Numbered from the stretch's first letter, positions 11,942 to 23,218 are shown. The stretch is 64,000 bases of DNA from Phoma sp. XZ068 (GCA_004835665.1 RBKR01000002.1:496001-560000); one strand, 5' to 3'. Numbers and translations are program-made. Notes: a model not told the origin generated them from the letters alone.

Positions 11942-12819
11942 TGAAGGCAGGATCTGTTGACGGTCGCGGCTCTTGATTGAGTCTCGACCTTTTGCTGACC
12001 GTCTCGTCACTTTCTGGCTGTCTTGTTCCTTTACTGACAGTCTTGCGTCTTTGTTGACATCTCATATGTCTTTGATGACAGTCTCAACTGTCCGGAGGCG
12101 CTTTGCTTGTATTTGTTCGATACCCCAAGCGCTGGTGCTTAGGTGTAACGGTGGTGCATAGGTTCGGCCAAGCGTTGTGGAGATGGAACTTGCACAGAAA
12201 TATTTGTTGACGGCATTTCTGGTAGTCTATGGTGGTGTATTTGCTAAGTAGACTTGGATGTGTCGAGTCTAGGCAGACGTTGACCATGTTGTTTACTATC
12301 GACTAGCAGCACATAGAAGCTAGACGCATTACTGGCATTGAGCGCCAGATATACATTTGAATGAATTTAGATGTCTTGATCACTCTGCACTATTCGTAGC
12401 TTCCCTGACGCCACTGGCTTGTGCTCGACATGGTAGCCTTGCCTTGTCCCCGGTGCAACTACTTTCCACCCTGGCCACCAAACTTGCATTCTAGGATCAG
12501 CTGCTCGCAGTCCATGGAGGCCGACTGTCGTGAGCCAAGAGACACAAGCATGGTGAAGTCGAATCAAGCGCAGCCACGTCCGGAGGTGAGCGCACAGGCC
12601 GCTTGCCCGCGCCGACGATGAGAGATTGTGGCTTGCTCCCTTCTCCTGCTCCCCAGACCAAACGTCATTTGTTTACGAGCGCCCCTCCATTGCCCGCTCC
12701 TTTGCCAACGCAGCTGCACGTATCAAACGCCCACCAATCCGCCAGTGCACAGCGACGGCGTGAGCACTCCCACACTGCTGCGGTTCTAGCCTGGCGACGC
12801 TGTCCCTCGATCCGTCGCC
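11942..12819. other. Intergenic region, Zn2Cys6 gene to RhoGAP gene
   Basis: About 880 bp between two tandem genes. The first part holds the tandem repeat listed separately and the rest should carry the RhoGAP promoter. No ORF here has recognisable content. Confidence 0.4.
11989..12091 (+). repeat. Imperfect tandem repeat, five units of about 20 nt
   Basis: Five successive units begin at 11989, 12010, 12029, 12049 and 12070. Each starts CTTT and most contain TGACAGTCT or a near variant. Unit length varies from 19 to 22 nt. The array starts 48 nt after the stop of the Zn2Cys6 gene, so it probably lies in its 3' untranslated region. Confidence 0.7.
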
Positions 12820-15336
12820 ATGAGCGGGATGCGTGCGCACCTGGCCAGCCGCCTTCGCAGTTCGTCGCTCTCCGCTGTCCCTCCACCCCGCCAGAGCTCA
12901 GATTATTCAGTCGACCTGGCCAAGGCCGCAACGTCCATCCTCTACCGCAGTCCGGTCCCGTCCAAGGAAGGGAGGCCCGTGTTCATCCTCAACGCTGCCG
13001 CCCTCCCCGACACACACGACACCGACTTCGACCAGCTGCTGCCCTATGTGCTCGCACGCCTGCCCGAGGAGGACGACCTGCTCAAGGGCTACGAATACGA
13101 GGTCGTCTTCTTTGCAGGCGATGGCGACCACTCGGCCACGTCCAAGAAGCACCGCCCAGGCTGGGGCTGGTTCCTGCAGGCGTACCACGTGCTGTCTCGT
13201 GCCATGCGCAAGCGGCTGCAGCGGCTCTACATTGTCCACGAGAAGGCGTGGGTGAGGATCCTGACCGACATCTTCTCGACCATTGTCAGCCCCAAGGTCC
13301 GGCGCAAGATCTACCACGGTATGCCCAGTGCTTGGTAGGACCGTCCAGCCCGACGACTGACTTGCATAGCTACCACCCTGACCCAGCTCGCCCTCTACAT
13401 CCCGATCGAGCACCTCCTCATCCCGCCCTCAGCCTACCTCACCGACCGCCGCATCTCTGACGACATCTTCGCCCCGTATGCCAGCGGCCGCCGTGCCTTT
13501 GCAGTCCGCAACCCCTTCCCGAACACGAGCAAGGGCACAACGCGCTTCCCACGCGTACTGCGAGAGGCGACCAGCTTCGTCCTCCTCGAGGAGAACATCA
13601 CCTCCGAAGGCCTGTTCCGCATTCCCGCCCACTCCAAGCTGCGCGAGGTCCTCAAGGAAGCGTATGACCGCGGCCAAAAGTACATCATATGGAAAGACAA
13701 CGGCGTCACCCTGCCCGTCCCGGCCTACCCTGAAGCAGAGCACCAGGACGAGATTCTCGCAGAAGTCGATCCCAGAGATGCATACTCCGTGTTCATGGCA
13801 GCTGCGCTGATCAAGGCGTGGTACTCCAGCCTGCGCCAGCCCATCTTCCCACCCGAGTCCTACCGAGACCTGAAGAGGCTGTTTGGGGACTCGCAGCAGA
13901 TTCTCGAGCTTGAGCAGCTCCGAGACCTGTTCTCGCCCAGCTCTGAGTGGTCTTTCTTACCTGCCATTTCAAGGGAGATTGCGGTGAGACATCTTCTGCC
14001 TCTGCTCCACGAAGTCGCATCTCGACAGGAGCAGAACAAGATGACAGCTGAAAACTTGGCCGTCTGCTTTGCGCCGGCGCTGCTGTGTGGACCCGATCAG
14101 ATTGAGGACGCCAAGATGTCTTCAATAATTAGACGAATCTTCACACATGCGGTCAATCTGTGGGACGAAGGCCTTCGGGAGGCATGCGGTCAGCAAGCAA
14201 GCACCTTCAGAGAGCAACTGACTCTGCCTAATGATATGAGCGAGTGGGAGGACCCGGTGGAAGTCAAGAGGGGAGAGAGCCGCGATTCAATTGACGAGCA
14301 GATGAGCGGCATCACACTGCAAGACAATGAGAAGCCGCCCGAGACGCCCACAGACTACCCGACAGCCACTTCGTCAGCAACGAAACCTCCCCCTCTGCCT
14401 CCACGATCGCGTGTACCGTCGACCAAATCCTCCGGCGACTCTGTCCAGAGGAAGCCTGCGCCTCCTCTGGCAGTGCCCCCGCGATACTCGACAGTCGTCT
14501 CAGACGCACCTGACGACGTCGCCGAATCCCCTCTAACCTACGCAGCAACCACGGATGGCTTCTCGCCACGACGACAAGAGTTCGATCAAGCGCCACGGGT
14601 AACATTCCCTGATGAGAAGAAGTCCGGTACGGCAGTCCAAGTTCCTATTCCTGCTTCTTCTGCTGCAAAGGATGCGAAGCCCTCTACTTGGGCTGCTCCT
14701 GCTCCTCCTCAAATCATTCTCCCTAAGAGGAAAGCCCTGACCCCAGCGCAGGTTGACAATGTGGAGAAGTCCACCGATAAGCAGGATGACGGGTGCAGGA
14801 GCCTCGACCGCATGCCTCAGGGCCAGGCCTTGCCGGGTCTTACCAAACTACCTAACATCAACACAAATGACAAGAGGTGGATGCGTCCGACGTATACACA
14901 GAGCGCAACAACGTCGCCAAACACCACATCGCCTGCACCATTAGACGCGAAGCCAGCATCGGCAACGGAAGCACGAAGGCCCAGTGTTCCGTTCGCCAAC
15001 CGCGGCCCACAGATCACAGGCCTCGCACGGCCAGTCTATCCGCCGACCACACACAACCACCCCACAACCGGCCGTCCATCCTCCAAGTCAACCAGCCTGC
15101 CCGTCCCTGCAGCAAAGTCCCGAGCAGTCAGCCCAGGGCTGCTGAAGCGCATGCCCAGCTTTGAGCAGTCCAACAAGCCTGAGACGGAGCGCCTCGCACC
15201 GCGAAAGTTGAATCTTAAAAAGACGAGCGTGGATGATTTGAGGAAGTTGTACGAGGAGCGAGCGGGGACGGCGGATGTGCTTGTGGAGGTGGGTAGACAG
15301 CGGAGTATGAGCGTGAGTCCCAGCATTCGGGAGTGA
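12820..15336 (+). CDS. Sec14/CRAL-TRIO-like plus RhoGAP domain protein (Ecm25-like)
   Basis: GTPase-activating protein for Rho-family GTPases, with 821 aa in two exons (12820-13318 and 13370-15336; donor GTATGC, acceptor CATAG). The N-terminal 200 residues (PVFILNAAALPD, HVLSRAMRKRLQRLYIVHEKAWVRIL) match the divergent Sec14-like module of p50RhoGAP and yeast Ecm25. The RhoGAP domain spans about residues 225-430, with the arginine finger in EGLFRIPAHSK (Arg about 250) and ENLAVCFAPALL near the end. The C-terminal half is Pro/Ser/Thr rich with PPLPPRSRVPS-type stretches that could bind SH3 domains. It probably acts in polarity or cell-wall signalling. Which Rho protein is the substrate is unknown. 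Confidence 0.9.
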
Positions 15337-15573
15337 GTAGACTGAGTCAGTGAAGTGAGCGTTGGATACCCTTTCGACGAGTATATATTGGAGTTTGTAG
15401 TATTATCGACTTTTAATTCTCTCGATCCCGATCATGGCTATTCAAGGATGGAGAGTGTTGCTTTTATTTACTTTTGCATATTTACTCTTCACCCATTCAA
15501 GGAGAGTCTGCTTTTTAATCTGCTGTGCTCTGAGCCTCAAATTTTCCATCTCCTTCTATACCTCCCCTCCCCT

Positions 15574-17640
15574 TTATTCTTCGTCCTCCTCACTTCCCTC
15601 TTCCCTTCCTTCTTCCCCTTCCCCTTCCTCCCCCTGAAAAACTACCTGCACACCCACATCCCTCAACCGCCCCCTCACAACCTGAAACCTCTCGCTATTC
15701 CGCCGGAATTCCTCTAAACTACTGCCGCCCTCCCTTAGTGCCCTTACGAGATTCTCTTCCGTTAGTCCCCCGCCTACAAGCCCTTCAATGTCGATACTTT
15801 GGAAGTAGCGCCGTAATTCCTCGAGGTCAGACAGTAACGCGTTCCTATCCCTGTCTCCTGCGCGGGGATCATTAGATGACGAAGAAGTGGAGGAAGAGTA
15901 CGACGGGAGATTATCAGCGGGTGGTAAAGGGTCGGAGACACTTGTGTATTTCTCCTTCAAGACGGTGGGCAGGAGGGATATCAGCGTTTGGTCGTCTGTG
16001 AGGATGACGTGCCGGGCTAGATCGAGGGGCGGGATTTCAGCTAGCCAGTAGGGTTCTGCGCCGTTGCCTAGGACTTCAGTCCCGCTGTCGTTGTTGTTGT
16101 CTACATCGTCTGAGGAGGAGGTGGTGGTGGTGGTGGTGGAGAAAGTGTAGCATATTTCTACGAGAAGAGATGTTGCTTCCGATGTATTCCATAGGTCCTT
16201 GGCGCGCGGGGCGTATAGTCCGCAGAGAATCTCTTGGTACGGGAAGATTGGTTCTTTGCCCCAGACTGGTGCGGGGATGGGCGTGATGTCGAGCTCTTTG
16301 CATAAGCGCGCGGCGAGCCAGGGGTATTCGCGGACGGCGTTTCTGAGTGCGCTGCGGGATTTCACCGGGTCGTTGGTGCGGAGGTATGCGAGTGCTGTGC
16401 TGAAGGCGATGTTTGGTGGGATTTTCCAGGACCGTTCGAGGGTGTCGGATGAGGCGAGGGAGAGGAGGGAGGAGGGACTGCGGCCGCGGAGGGCGAGTTG
16501 GTCGACTAGGAGTCGCGCGCAGTAGGGGTCGCGTTCTGGGGAGAGGGAGATCAAAAGACGGGTCCATTCGAGGGCAGTGCGGAAGGTGGCGCGGACGCAC
16601 AGGGTGGCGATGTAGCGCCAGATGGCGAGGAAGAACTCTCTGTTTTCTGGGCGGGAGAACGATAATCGTGCCTTTCCTGCTGCCATCGCGGAGGAGAAGG
16701 TTGAGTGTACGCTCCGCCCGAAGGTGAAGAGGGCGCGCTCCAGCAGGTCAGAGGCAGATGCGTTGTCGCGCTGCTGCTTTGCGATTTCGCTGACCTGCAG
16801 CAGCGTGGAGATGTGGTATGGATTCGAGTGTAGGAGTTGCACCATGCGTTCTGGATCCATGCTCGCGACGCAGACTTGGAATTGGCGCTGTGTTTCTTGG
16901 TAGGCGGAGCTGTGCACGAAGCGGTACTCTACGCTGCCGTCGTCGTTCTTGGATACCACCTCCATGCCCAGGCCGCCGGACGTTGCGCGCGGCCACTCTT
17001 CTTTGCCTTGGACGAAGATGTTGCGACGCAGACTGAGGCCAGTGAGGCGGGAGCCGGGCTGATTGCGCCCTGCAACACGCGCGGCGATGCCCTGCTGGCG
17101 CCGGGGCTCGTCGTCGTCGTGCTGGAGAGCAGTCCTTCCAAACAGCTTCTTCATCTCATTCGCAGCGTGGAGATGGGTGGTGTCTATGCTCAGCGCGGAG
17201 AAGAGCTGCTGACTTTCTTCACTGATGGCGGGAGTGAGCGGTTCATCAGGGCCCTTCTTCCCGCTGGCTGTGACTTTGAGGGCAAGCAGAGCCTGGTCTA
17301 TCTCGTCAAGCCCGGAGTCTGTGGCGTCCTTTTGCGGGGTGGCAGTCTTGCTTTTGTTTTTGCCCTTTTTCTTCTTCTTTTTGCTCTTCTTGGAGGGATT
17401 TGATGAAGTCACCACGACGGGAGTTGGTGCTGGCTCGTGTATCTCCTCCTCGTCGTCGTCATCCTCATCCTCATCACCGACATCTCCCAGCATGGCGAAT
17501 AAACTCGGTTTTTGCTGTGGTTTTGGCACATCTTCCTCGTCTGACTCGTCCTCCTCTTCCTGTGCTAACTTGGCGAGCTTTTCCTGCAGCTCCTTTTCTT
17601 CCAGCTCTTTCTGGGCGCGGCGCAGTGCACGTGACGACAT
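15574..17640 (-). CDS. RQC1: TCF25/Rqc1 family protein
   Basis: Single-exon gene of 688 aa, counted from the ATG at 17640-17638, which gives the family start MSSRALRRAQKELEEKEL. An upstream in-frame ATG at 17664 would add eight residues and is less likely. A charged N-terminal third has acidic runs and a lysine-rich block. The TCF25 (Nulp1) domain follows, with helical TPR-like segments such as HISTLLQVSEIAKQQRD and TALEWTRLLISLSPERDPYC. Yeast Rqc1 belongs to the ribosome-associated quality-control complex with Rqc2 and Ltn1, which handles stalled nascent chains on 60S subunits. The C-terminus is Glu/Gly rich and very acidic. It is divergent from the PP2C gene with about 200 bp between starts. 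Confidence 0.88.
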   Translation of the reverse strand: MSSRALRRAQKELEEKELQEKLAKLAQEEEDESDEEDVPKPQQKPSLFAMLGDVGDEDEDDDDEEEIHEPAPTPVVVTSSNPSKKSKKKKKKGKNKSKTATPQKDATDSGLDEIDQALLALKVTASGKKGPDEPLTPAISEESQQLFSALSIDTTHLHAANEMKKLFGRTALQHDDDEPRRQQGIAARVAGRNQPGSRLTGLSLRRNIFVQGKEEWPRATSGGLGMEVVSKNDDGSVEYRFVHSSAYQETQRQFQVCVASMDPERMVQLLHSNPYHISTLLQVSEIAKQQRDNASASDLLERALFTFGRSVHSTFSSAMAAGKARLSFSRPENREFFLAIWRYIATLCVRATFRTALEWTRLLISLSPERDPYCARLLVDQLALRGRSPSSLLSLASSDTLERSWKIPPNIAFSTALAYLRTNDPVKSRSALRNAVREYPWLAARLCKELDITPIPAPVWGKEPIFPYQEILCGLYAPRAKDLWNTSEATSLLVEICYTFSTTTTTTSSSDDVDNNNDSGTEVLGNGAEPYWLAEIPPLDLARHVILTDDQTLISLLPTVLKEKYTSVSDPLPPADNLPSYSSSTSSSSNDPRAGDRDRNALLSDLEELRRYFQSIDIEGLVGGGLTEENLVRALREGGSSLEEFRRNSERFQVVRGRLRDVGVQVVFQGEEGEGEEGREEGSEEDEE

Positions 17641-17844
17641 GGTGGGAGGGTGGTTGTCGATCAAGTACTGTGGGATTATTTGCCGTGTTTGTGCAGCTTC
17701 AGATGACGTCGGCGTGGTGGTGAGTGGAGTTCGTTCGGGGCGGCGCTGATTGGCGGCTAGGCAGCTCGCAGCCAGAGGTCACCAACGCCGGCGTCTGCAC
17801 TGCACCGCACGCTCTCTGCCAGACCAACACAGTCACTGCCTCTC

Positions 17845-19745
17845 ATGCGTCGGGCGGCCTTTCAAGCAGTGCGCTCCGTCCGTCGCCCGTGTCTGCGCAA
17901 GTTTGCCCTGCGCCGCGGTGCCTTTGCCGCGCCGAGCAATGGGCTGGCCTGCCGCGGCGTCCACCACGCCGTCCGCTTGCGTGCATGGCCGCCGGCCCTC
18001 CGCGCCTCGCCCACGGTCCTCACCTCGTCGATGCAGTTCCGCGCCATCACGGGTGCGCTGGTAGCTGCCGCCGTCGCCTCGGGTGCGTTCTATGCTTACA
18101 ACGGCAACCAGTCGACCCACGCCTCGGCCTCGCCCGTCCACGCGGCGGCCAGTCTGAGCACGCAGGCCGGCAGCGAGCCGACGCGCAAGGCGCTGGTCGT
18201 CGGCCAGGGCGAGCTCTACACGGGCACCATCACCGGCTCGGGCCCCATTTCCAAGGAGACGGACGAGTACGGCCGTCGCGTGGTCGAGATGCTGGACCCG
18301 GACCAGGCCACGGCCAAGCTGCGCAAGAACGAGGAGTCGTGGCTGGTCGGCCGCGGGCAGGGTGTTGTGCGCTACGACGTCGTGCAGATTCCGTCTAATG
18401 ATCCCATTGAGGATGATCACGCCGAGAAGATCATCGAGGTGCCGTCGACGCTGGCTGCGACCGACAATGGCGCGGCCGCGAGCGACTGGATGTTCTGGGG
18501 CGTCTTCGACGGCCACAGGCAAGTGACTGCCTCCACATATCTACATCAATTGCTAACACCCCTCCAGCGGCTGGGTCACCTCCGCCAAACTCCGCCAGAC
18601 TCTCATCTCCTACGTCGCCCGCGAGCTCAACACGACCTACAAGAAAGCCCTCGCCGACCCCTCCCAGCGCCTCCCCACCCCGGAATCCATCGACTCCGCC
18701 ATCAAGAGCGGCTTTGTGCTCCTCGACAACGAGATTGTCCACGAGTCGGTGAAGAAGGTCAAGCAGGCCAAGTCCAAGATTGCTGCCGCCGAGCTGCTCG
18801 CCCCGGCCCTCTCTGGCTCCTGCGCCCTGCTCTCCTTCTACGACAGCCGTTCGAAGCTCCTCCGCGTAGCCTGCACAGGCGACTCTCGCGCCGTGCTTGG
18901 ACGCCGCGGTGCCAATGGCAAGTGGACTGCTACGCCTCTCTCTGAAGACCAGACCGGAGGCACCACCAGCGAGGCCGAGCGACTTCGCAAGGAGCACCCT
19001 GGCGAGCCCAATGTCGTCAGAAACGGCCGCATCCTCGGTGGATTGGAGCCGTCCCGTGCTTTTGGCGATGCCTCCTACAAGTGGTCTCTCGAGACCACCG
19101 CCGAGCTCAAGAAGTCTTACTTTGCCCGCTCGACCTCGTCGCTCCTGAAAACCCCTCCCTACGTCACTGCCGAGCCCATCATCACCACCACCAAGGTCGA
19201 GCCCGAGAAGGGAGACTTTGTAGTCATGGCCACCGACGGACTGTGGGAGATGCTCACCAACGAGGAAGTCGTTGGACTTGTCGGCCAGTGGCTCGATACC
19301 CAGGGCAGCGTGAACGGCGGAAATGCCCAGACACAATCCTGGTTGAAGAGCTGGTGGTCATCTGAGAAGCAGCTGCCGATTGATCAGAAAGACAACGGCG
19401 CTGGTGCAGGTCAGCGTGCGCCTATCCGCCAGCAGCAGTGGGGCACCAAGACCAACTTGAACGAGCGATTTGTTGTGGAAGACAAGAATGTGGCAACCCA
19501 CCTTGTGCGCAATGCTCTCGGTGGTAAAGACCAGGACCAGCTGAGCGCTCTGCTCACCCTGCCGAGTCCGTTCTCGAGACGCTACAGGTATGTGCAGAAT
19601 ATCAAAAGCGAGAAAAAAGACTAATCAATCTAGGGACGATCTGACGGTCGAGGTCATCTTCTTCGGAGAAGGCACAGCTACCGGCAACGTAACCTTAAAC
19701 AAGGAAGCCAGCGCCCCTGCTCCTGAGCCAAAGGCCAAGTTGTGA
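17845..19745 (+). CDS. Mitochondrial PP2C-type phosphatase (PDP/Ptc5-like)
   Basis: Ser/Thr phosphatase of the PPM family, 601 aa. Exons are 17845-18518, 18568-19587 and 19634-19745. The first intron has a GC donor (GCAAGT). Only this junction gives FDGHSGW in frame, with the metal-binding Asp about 222 and Gly about 223. Further PP2C motifs are SGSCALL, CTGDSRAVLG, and ATDGLWEML near residue 430. The N-terminus is Arg/Ala rich without acidic residues, followed by a hydrophobic segment at about 70-88 (ITGALVAAAVASGAFYAY), consistent with import and inner-membrane anchoring. Length and the long inserts match pyruvate dehydrogenase phosphatases such as yeast Ptc5, which activate the complex by dephosphorylating E1 alpha. 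The substrate is inferred from family resemblance. Confidence 0.87.
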
Positions 19746-20338
19746 AAGTGACCTTATTTCATCTCAAGCTCAGCATAGATAGCACGGCGTTTACATGGCG
19801 TACGGACGAGGAGCAGCATCGCCCTCATGGATGTATCATAGATCTTAGCCATCCTACAAGAAGCTCACGTAAGTCACATCTTCGACAATTGATAATCTAT
19901 ATAAATCCATCTCGGGCCATCACCCTTTCAAGCTTGTCTTCGCTAGTACTACTATCGGAGCATTTCCACCCCCTCTCAACTCTATGCATAGACCTTTCCA
20001 CCAGTCACCATCGGAGAATTTTTTGTCACCCCTGCTTCTGAGTTCATGCAGAAACTACTCCTCTCCTATGCTACAGCACTTGCCTCATTCCGGCCGTTTC
20101 GTTTCCCTCATAAACGCCAAGCCATGTTTCAACAGCCTGCTTTGCTCCACCGCGCCAAGTCTCCCCCATGTACTGCAATCACGAATACGGCATTGTAATG
20201 AGGGCTCGGGTGCATCGCATGGTAATCATGAAGTGCTTGGTAGAAGATCACAACATTCTATAAGGCGTTCGGCCGCCGCAGGATTTAGGTACTTTCACCA
20301 CGCTCACTACTTCCGTTCATTCACATTCGTTTCCCAAA
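19746..20338. other. Intergenic region, PP2C to HEXXH gene
   Basis: About 590 bp with no ORF of recognisable content. It should carry the 3' end of the PP2C transcript and the promoter of the secreted HEXXH gene. Confidence 0.4.
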
Positions 20339-21643
20339 ATGGCTAAAGGACAGGTCCTTTCGATTCTCCTCGCGCAGTGCGCTCTCCTCGCTTCTGCTGC
20401 TCCCGCCGCCCTCGTTGGTCGCGCCGACGCACCCGCTGAGTACACGGCCAACCCCAGTATTGGTGGTGGTGGTTCGAACGTCCGCGAGTCAGCCCATTTC
20501 CGTGTCATCGGCGCGTCCTCGTCCTCCAAGGCCGACACAACCCTCCAGCATCTTGAAGCCGCCCATGCTTGTTTCGTTGAGACCCTTGGATGGCGCACGC
20601 CCGGCCTCTCCTTCAACACCGGCGGCGTTGGTAAGGAGGTTGGCCCCTGGTACAAGTTGAATGTCTACAGCAAGCAACAATCCGAACTAGGCAATGCTGC
20701 AGGTGTTCAAGGCACGGATATGGACGCAGGTCTTGCCTACCTGGAGGTCGTGGATCAGTACCTTGACGTGCCTGATGTCGTCGTGCACGAGTTCGGCCAC
20801 AGCATGCATCTGAGCGAGAAGAACTGGATCCACCAAGGCAACACAGGCGCCTGGTGGGAACCAATTGCAAACTTCATCGCCGACACGTACATCGCCACAC
20901 CAACATGCAACGCCGCCCGCGCCGCAGCAGGCCTCCCAGGCACAGAAGGCGACTCCATCATCTCGCTCCACAAAGTCATCTCCGACTCCTTCCAAGTCCT
21001 CGTCGACGGCACCCAAAACTCCGCAAACTACTACGAATCCTGGCCCTTCCTCGCCTACCTAACCAACAACCCAGACCAATACCCCGGGCTGGGAAACAGC
21101 ACCCTCCTCCGCATGATCCGCGAATACAAACTCGACTCCAACGAAACACCCCTGCACGCACTGCAGCGCCTCCTCACAGGCGACATCTCCGTCCAGAAAG
21201 TCGTCGGCCGCTACTGGGCACACATGGCGTACGTCGACATCGGACATGCCAAAGCCCACGAGGCATTCACCCGCCAGCAATCCAGTCTGAATTATAAAAA
21301 CCTCGATGGCGAGGGGGGTTCGTACACGGTTAAAGCCGCGCGCGCACCGCGGTATATGGGGGCTAATATTATTCCGCTCCGTCCGACGGGACAGACTGTC
21401 GATGTGGATATTACGAGTGAGGACGAGGGGTACACTGCTACGCTTGTTGTAAGTAGCGCGAGTGGCGTCACGTATACGGATGTTGTGGGTGGGAAGGGCA
21501 GTGTGGGTGTTAAGCAGGGGGAGGAGGTGAGTCTTGTTGTTGCGAGGACGCCTGAGCTGGTGATGTATGATGCGTTTAGTATTGGGGCGGAGTTGAATCG
21601 GGGGTTGCAGTATAGTGTTAAGATTAGTGGTGCGACTGCTTAG
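20339..21643 (+). CDS. Secreted HEXXH-motif protein (DUF6055-like)
   Basis: Single exon, 434 aa. The start ATG gives a clear signal peptide (MAKGQVLSILLAQCALLASA, then APAALVGR, resembling a KR-type propeptide site), so the protein is probably secreted. Residues 150-154 are HEFGH in VVVHEFGHSMH, a zinc-metalloprotease-like motif. WWEPIANFIAD about 20 residues later supplies a Glu that could be the third zinc ligand, as in gluzincins. The C-terminal 100 residues look like a beta-sandwich (VDVDITSEDEGYTATLVVSS). The overall pattern matches fungal and bacterial DUF6055 secreted proteins, as far as I recall that family. Proteolytic activity is inference only. The last 350 nt are richer in wobble GT than the rest. 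Confidence 0.75.
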   Translation: MAKGQVLSILLAQCALLASAAPAALVGRADAPAEYTANPSIGGGGSNVRESAHFRVIGASSSSKADTTLQHLEAAHACFVETLGWRTPGLSFNTGGVGKEVGPWYKLNVYSKQQSELGNAAGVQGTDMDAGLAYLEVVDQYLDVPDVVVHEFGHSMHLSEKNWIHQGNTGAWWEPIANFIADTYIATPTCNAARAAAGLPGTEGDSIISLHKVISDSFQVLVDGTQNSANYYESWPFLAYLTNNPDQYPGLGNSTLLRMIREYKLDSNETPLHALQRLLTGDISVQKVVGRYWAHMAYVDIGHAKAHEAFTRQQSSLNYKNLDGEGGSYTVKAARAPRYMGANIIPLRPTGQTVDVDITSEDEGYTATLVVSSASGVTYTDVVGGKGSVGVKQGEEVSLVVARTPELVMYDAFSIGAELNRGLQYSVKISGATA

Positions 21644-21959
21644 ACGTCTAAAGCCCCAAGGTTTGCATAGGTAGCGGTTTTTTGTTGTACATATTTTACC
21701 TTTTTTTTTCTAGCAGTAAATATTTTGAAATCTCGAATCGAATTCCTCATGCATGAGTGATGGGAATTGAAGTGGGAACGATAGTTCGCTCGCGTGCGGT
21801 GGCCCAACTGAGCTAGAACCCGCAGCCTGCCGTCGGTGATGTCATATCGACGCGCGAAACTTCGAAGCTACAAAATACGCCTGTCAAGCTTCGACCTTGC
21901 CATTCCATTCGACCCTGCTATCCATTATCCAATAGTCCTTGCATACACTCCCCGAGACT
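21644..21959. other. Short intergenic region
   Basis: 316 bp between the HEXXH gene and the small membrane protein gene. It includes a tRNA A-box look-alike on the minus strand at 21802-21815, which I rejected as a tRNA gene. No other feature seen. Confidence 0.4.
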
Positions 21960-22603
21960 ATGTCTGAATCATTGGCCGCTTTCCGTACGGGACGCAGCAA
22001 GGAGCTCGCGCAGCTTGCCGAGGACCATATCAACCATGAGTACGTGTGTCAAAGCTGGAGATGGCAAATCTAACACATCATAGCCTAAATCCACAGGACC
22101 AAGAGCTACTGAAGAGCGCGGCGAAGAAGGTTGGCACACACGCGACCGTTGCCTCGCTGGCTGGGCTTGGTCTCGGCGTGTTTGCTGCGGTACGATTGCG
22201 CAGCATGCGGCTTGCGTACTTCAAGGCGTTCAGGGCCATGGAGAAGCCTGTTGAGCTGCGCTTTGCGGACGGCCGGACTGGTGTGTAGATCCGAGTACCT
22301 ATCTACCTTTTCTTACAATTCGCAGAACCCATCCCCGATATCTCCGCTCAGCTGGCGCCCTCGAAATGGGGCGATGTCGCGACGTACTTTTTCTTCTCGG
22401 TCGCCGGGCTGTTTCTTGGTGGTGAGCTCGGGTTGATCACGGGGACTGCGTCAGCGACAAGGACTATCACGAGCGATCCAGCGGCAAAGGAGCGTATTGA
22501 GAAGGCGTTTAAGAACTACCGCGTCGACGTCTTGAAGCGCGAGATCAAGCAGCTGGAGGGTAAGAGCACGTTTGAGCAGATGTTCAGCTCGAGCAGTTCG
22601 TGA
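21960..22603 (+). CDS. Small conserved membrane protein, function unknown
   Basis: 184 aa from three exons (21960-22039, 22084-22280, 22326-22603). Introns begin GTACGT and GTGTGT and end TAG and CAG, with all phases consistent. The protein starts MSESLAAFRTGRSKELAQLA. It has two hydrophobic segments: VASLAGLGLGVFAAVRL at about residue 45-62 and YFFFSVAGLFLGGELGLITG at about residue 120-140. A charged C-terminal helix ends in a run of serines. The glycine-rich second segment resembles small mitochondrial or ER membrane proteins of fungi, but I do not recognise a named family. Real-gene status rests on clean splicing and the two membrane segments. Confidence 0.7.
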
Positions 22604-23218
22604 CTAGCCGAGGTGACGGGCTTGAGAAAACTCGCGCATTTCCTGCTGTATTGGAAGCCGCATTGAGCGGCAAGTTGAAATAATTTCCAGGCTGAGGTTA
22701 TGTTGTATATATGTATAATGAATGAACGAATTTTCGATCGACCTTGGCATATTTCGATCAACAGCTGTCGCAGCGCAGGGAGCACCTCTGCAACCCGCCA
22801 GCGCGCATCCCCACTCCCCAGCAACCCCAAAACACTGACGACCCAGACTCGCACTTACGTGTTGCGCTAAGGGGATGCCGGCACGACTGGTGCGGCTCTG
22901 GAGGATCAGTGGCTGGAATGATGCGGCTACAAGGCTTAGCCTGCATTAGACGGGGCTAAGACGTCACATCAAGGAGATCGATGCGGTGTTGAAAAGCGCA
23001 GCGCAGCGCTCTGTTTTGGGCTCAACAACTGCCTGCTGTCGTTTTTTTTGTACCTGTGCCTGCCGTTTGCTTCAGGGCTCATCCACGACTTCTTTCGCTA
23101 CCGGAGTGTTTGTCCACATTGGCGAATTCACGACTTTGGCGTTCCTGCTGTTGATTCGATTTTTTTGGGATTGGACAAAATAATTCACGGCTATATTTAC
23201 ATTGACCCTGTGTCGATC
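22604..23218. other. Intergenic region upstream of PLC-like gene
   Basis: About 615 bp. An open frame extends upstream of the PLC-like start to 23048, but the hydrophobic signal peptide begins only at 23219, so I treat the upstream part as leader. Nothing else seen. Confidence 0.4.

Noticed and set aside
12603..13460. 285-codon plus-strand frame overlapping the RhoGAP start
   Set aside because: It is out of frame with the Sec14-like/RhoGAP protein and rich in Pro, Arg and His, as shadow frames are.
21756..21830. tRNA-like sequence on the minus strand with TAGCTCAGTTGG
   Set aside because: The A-box resemblance is good, but there is no matching B-box (the TTC loop is not flanked by pairing arms) and no acceptor stem forms. 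At most a tRNA relic.
23048..23218. N-terminal extension of the PLC-like protein
   Set aside because: The open frame reaches upstream, but the signal peptide begins at 23219 and would be internal if the extension were used.
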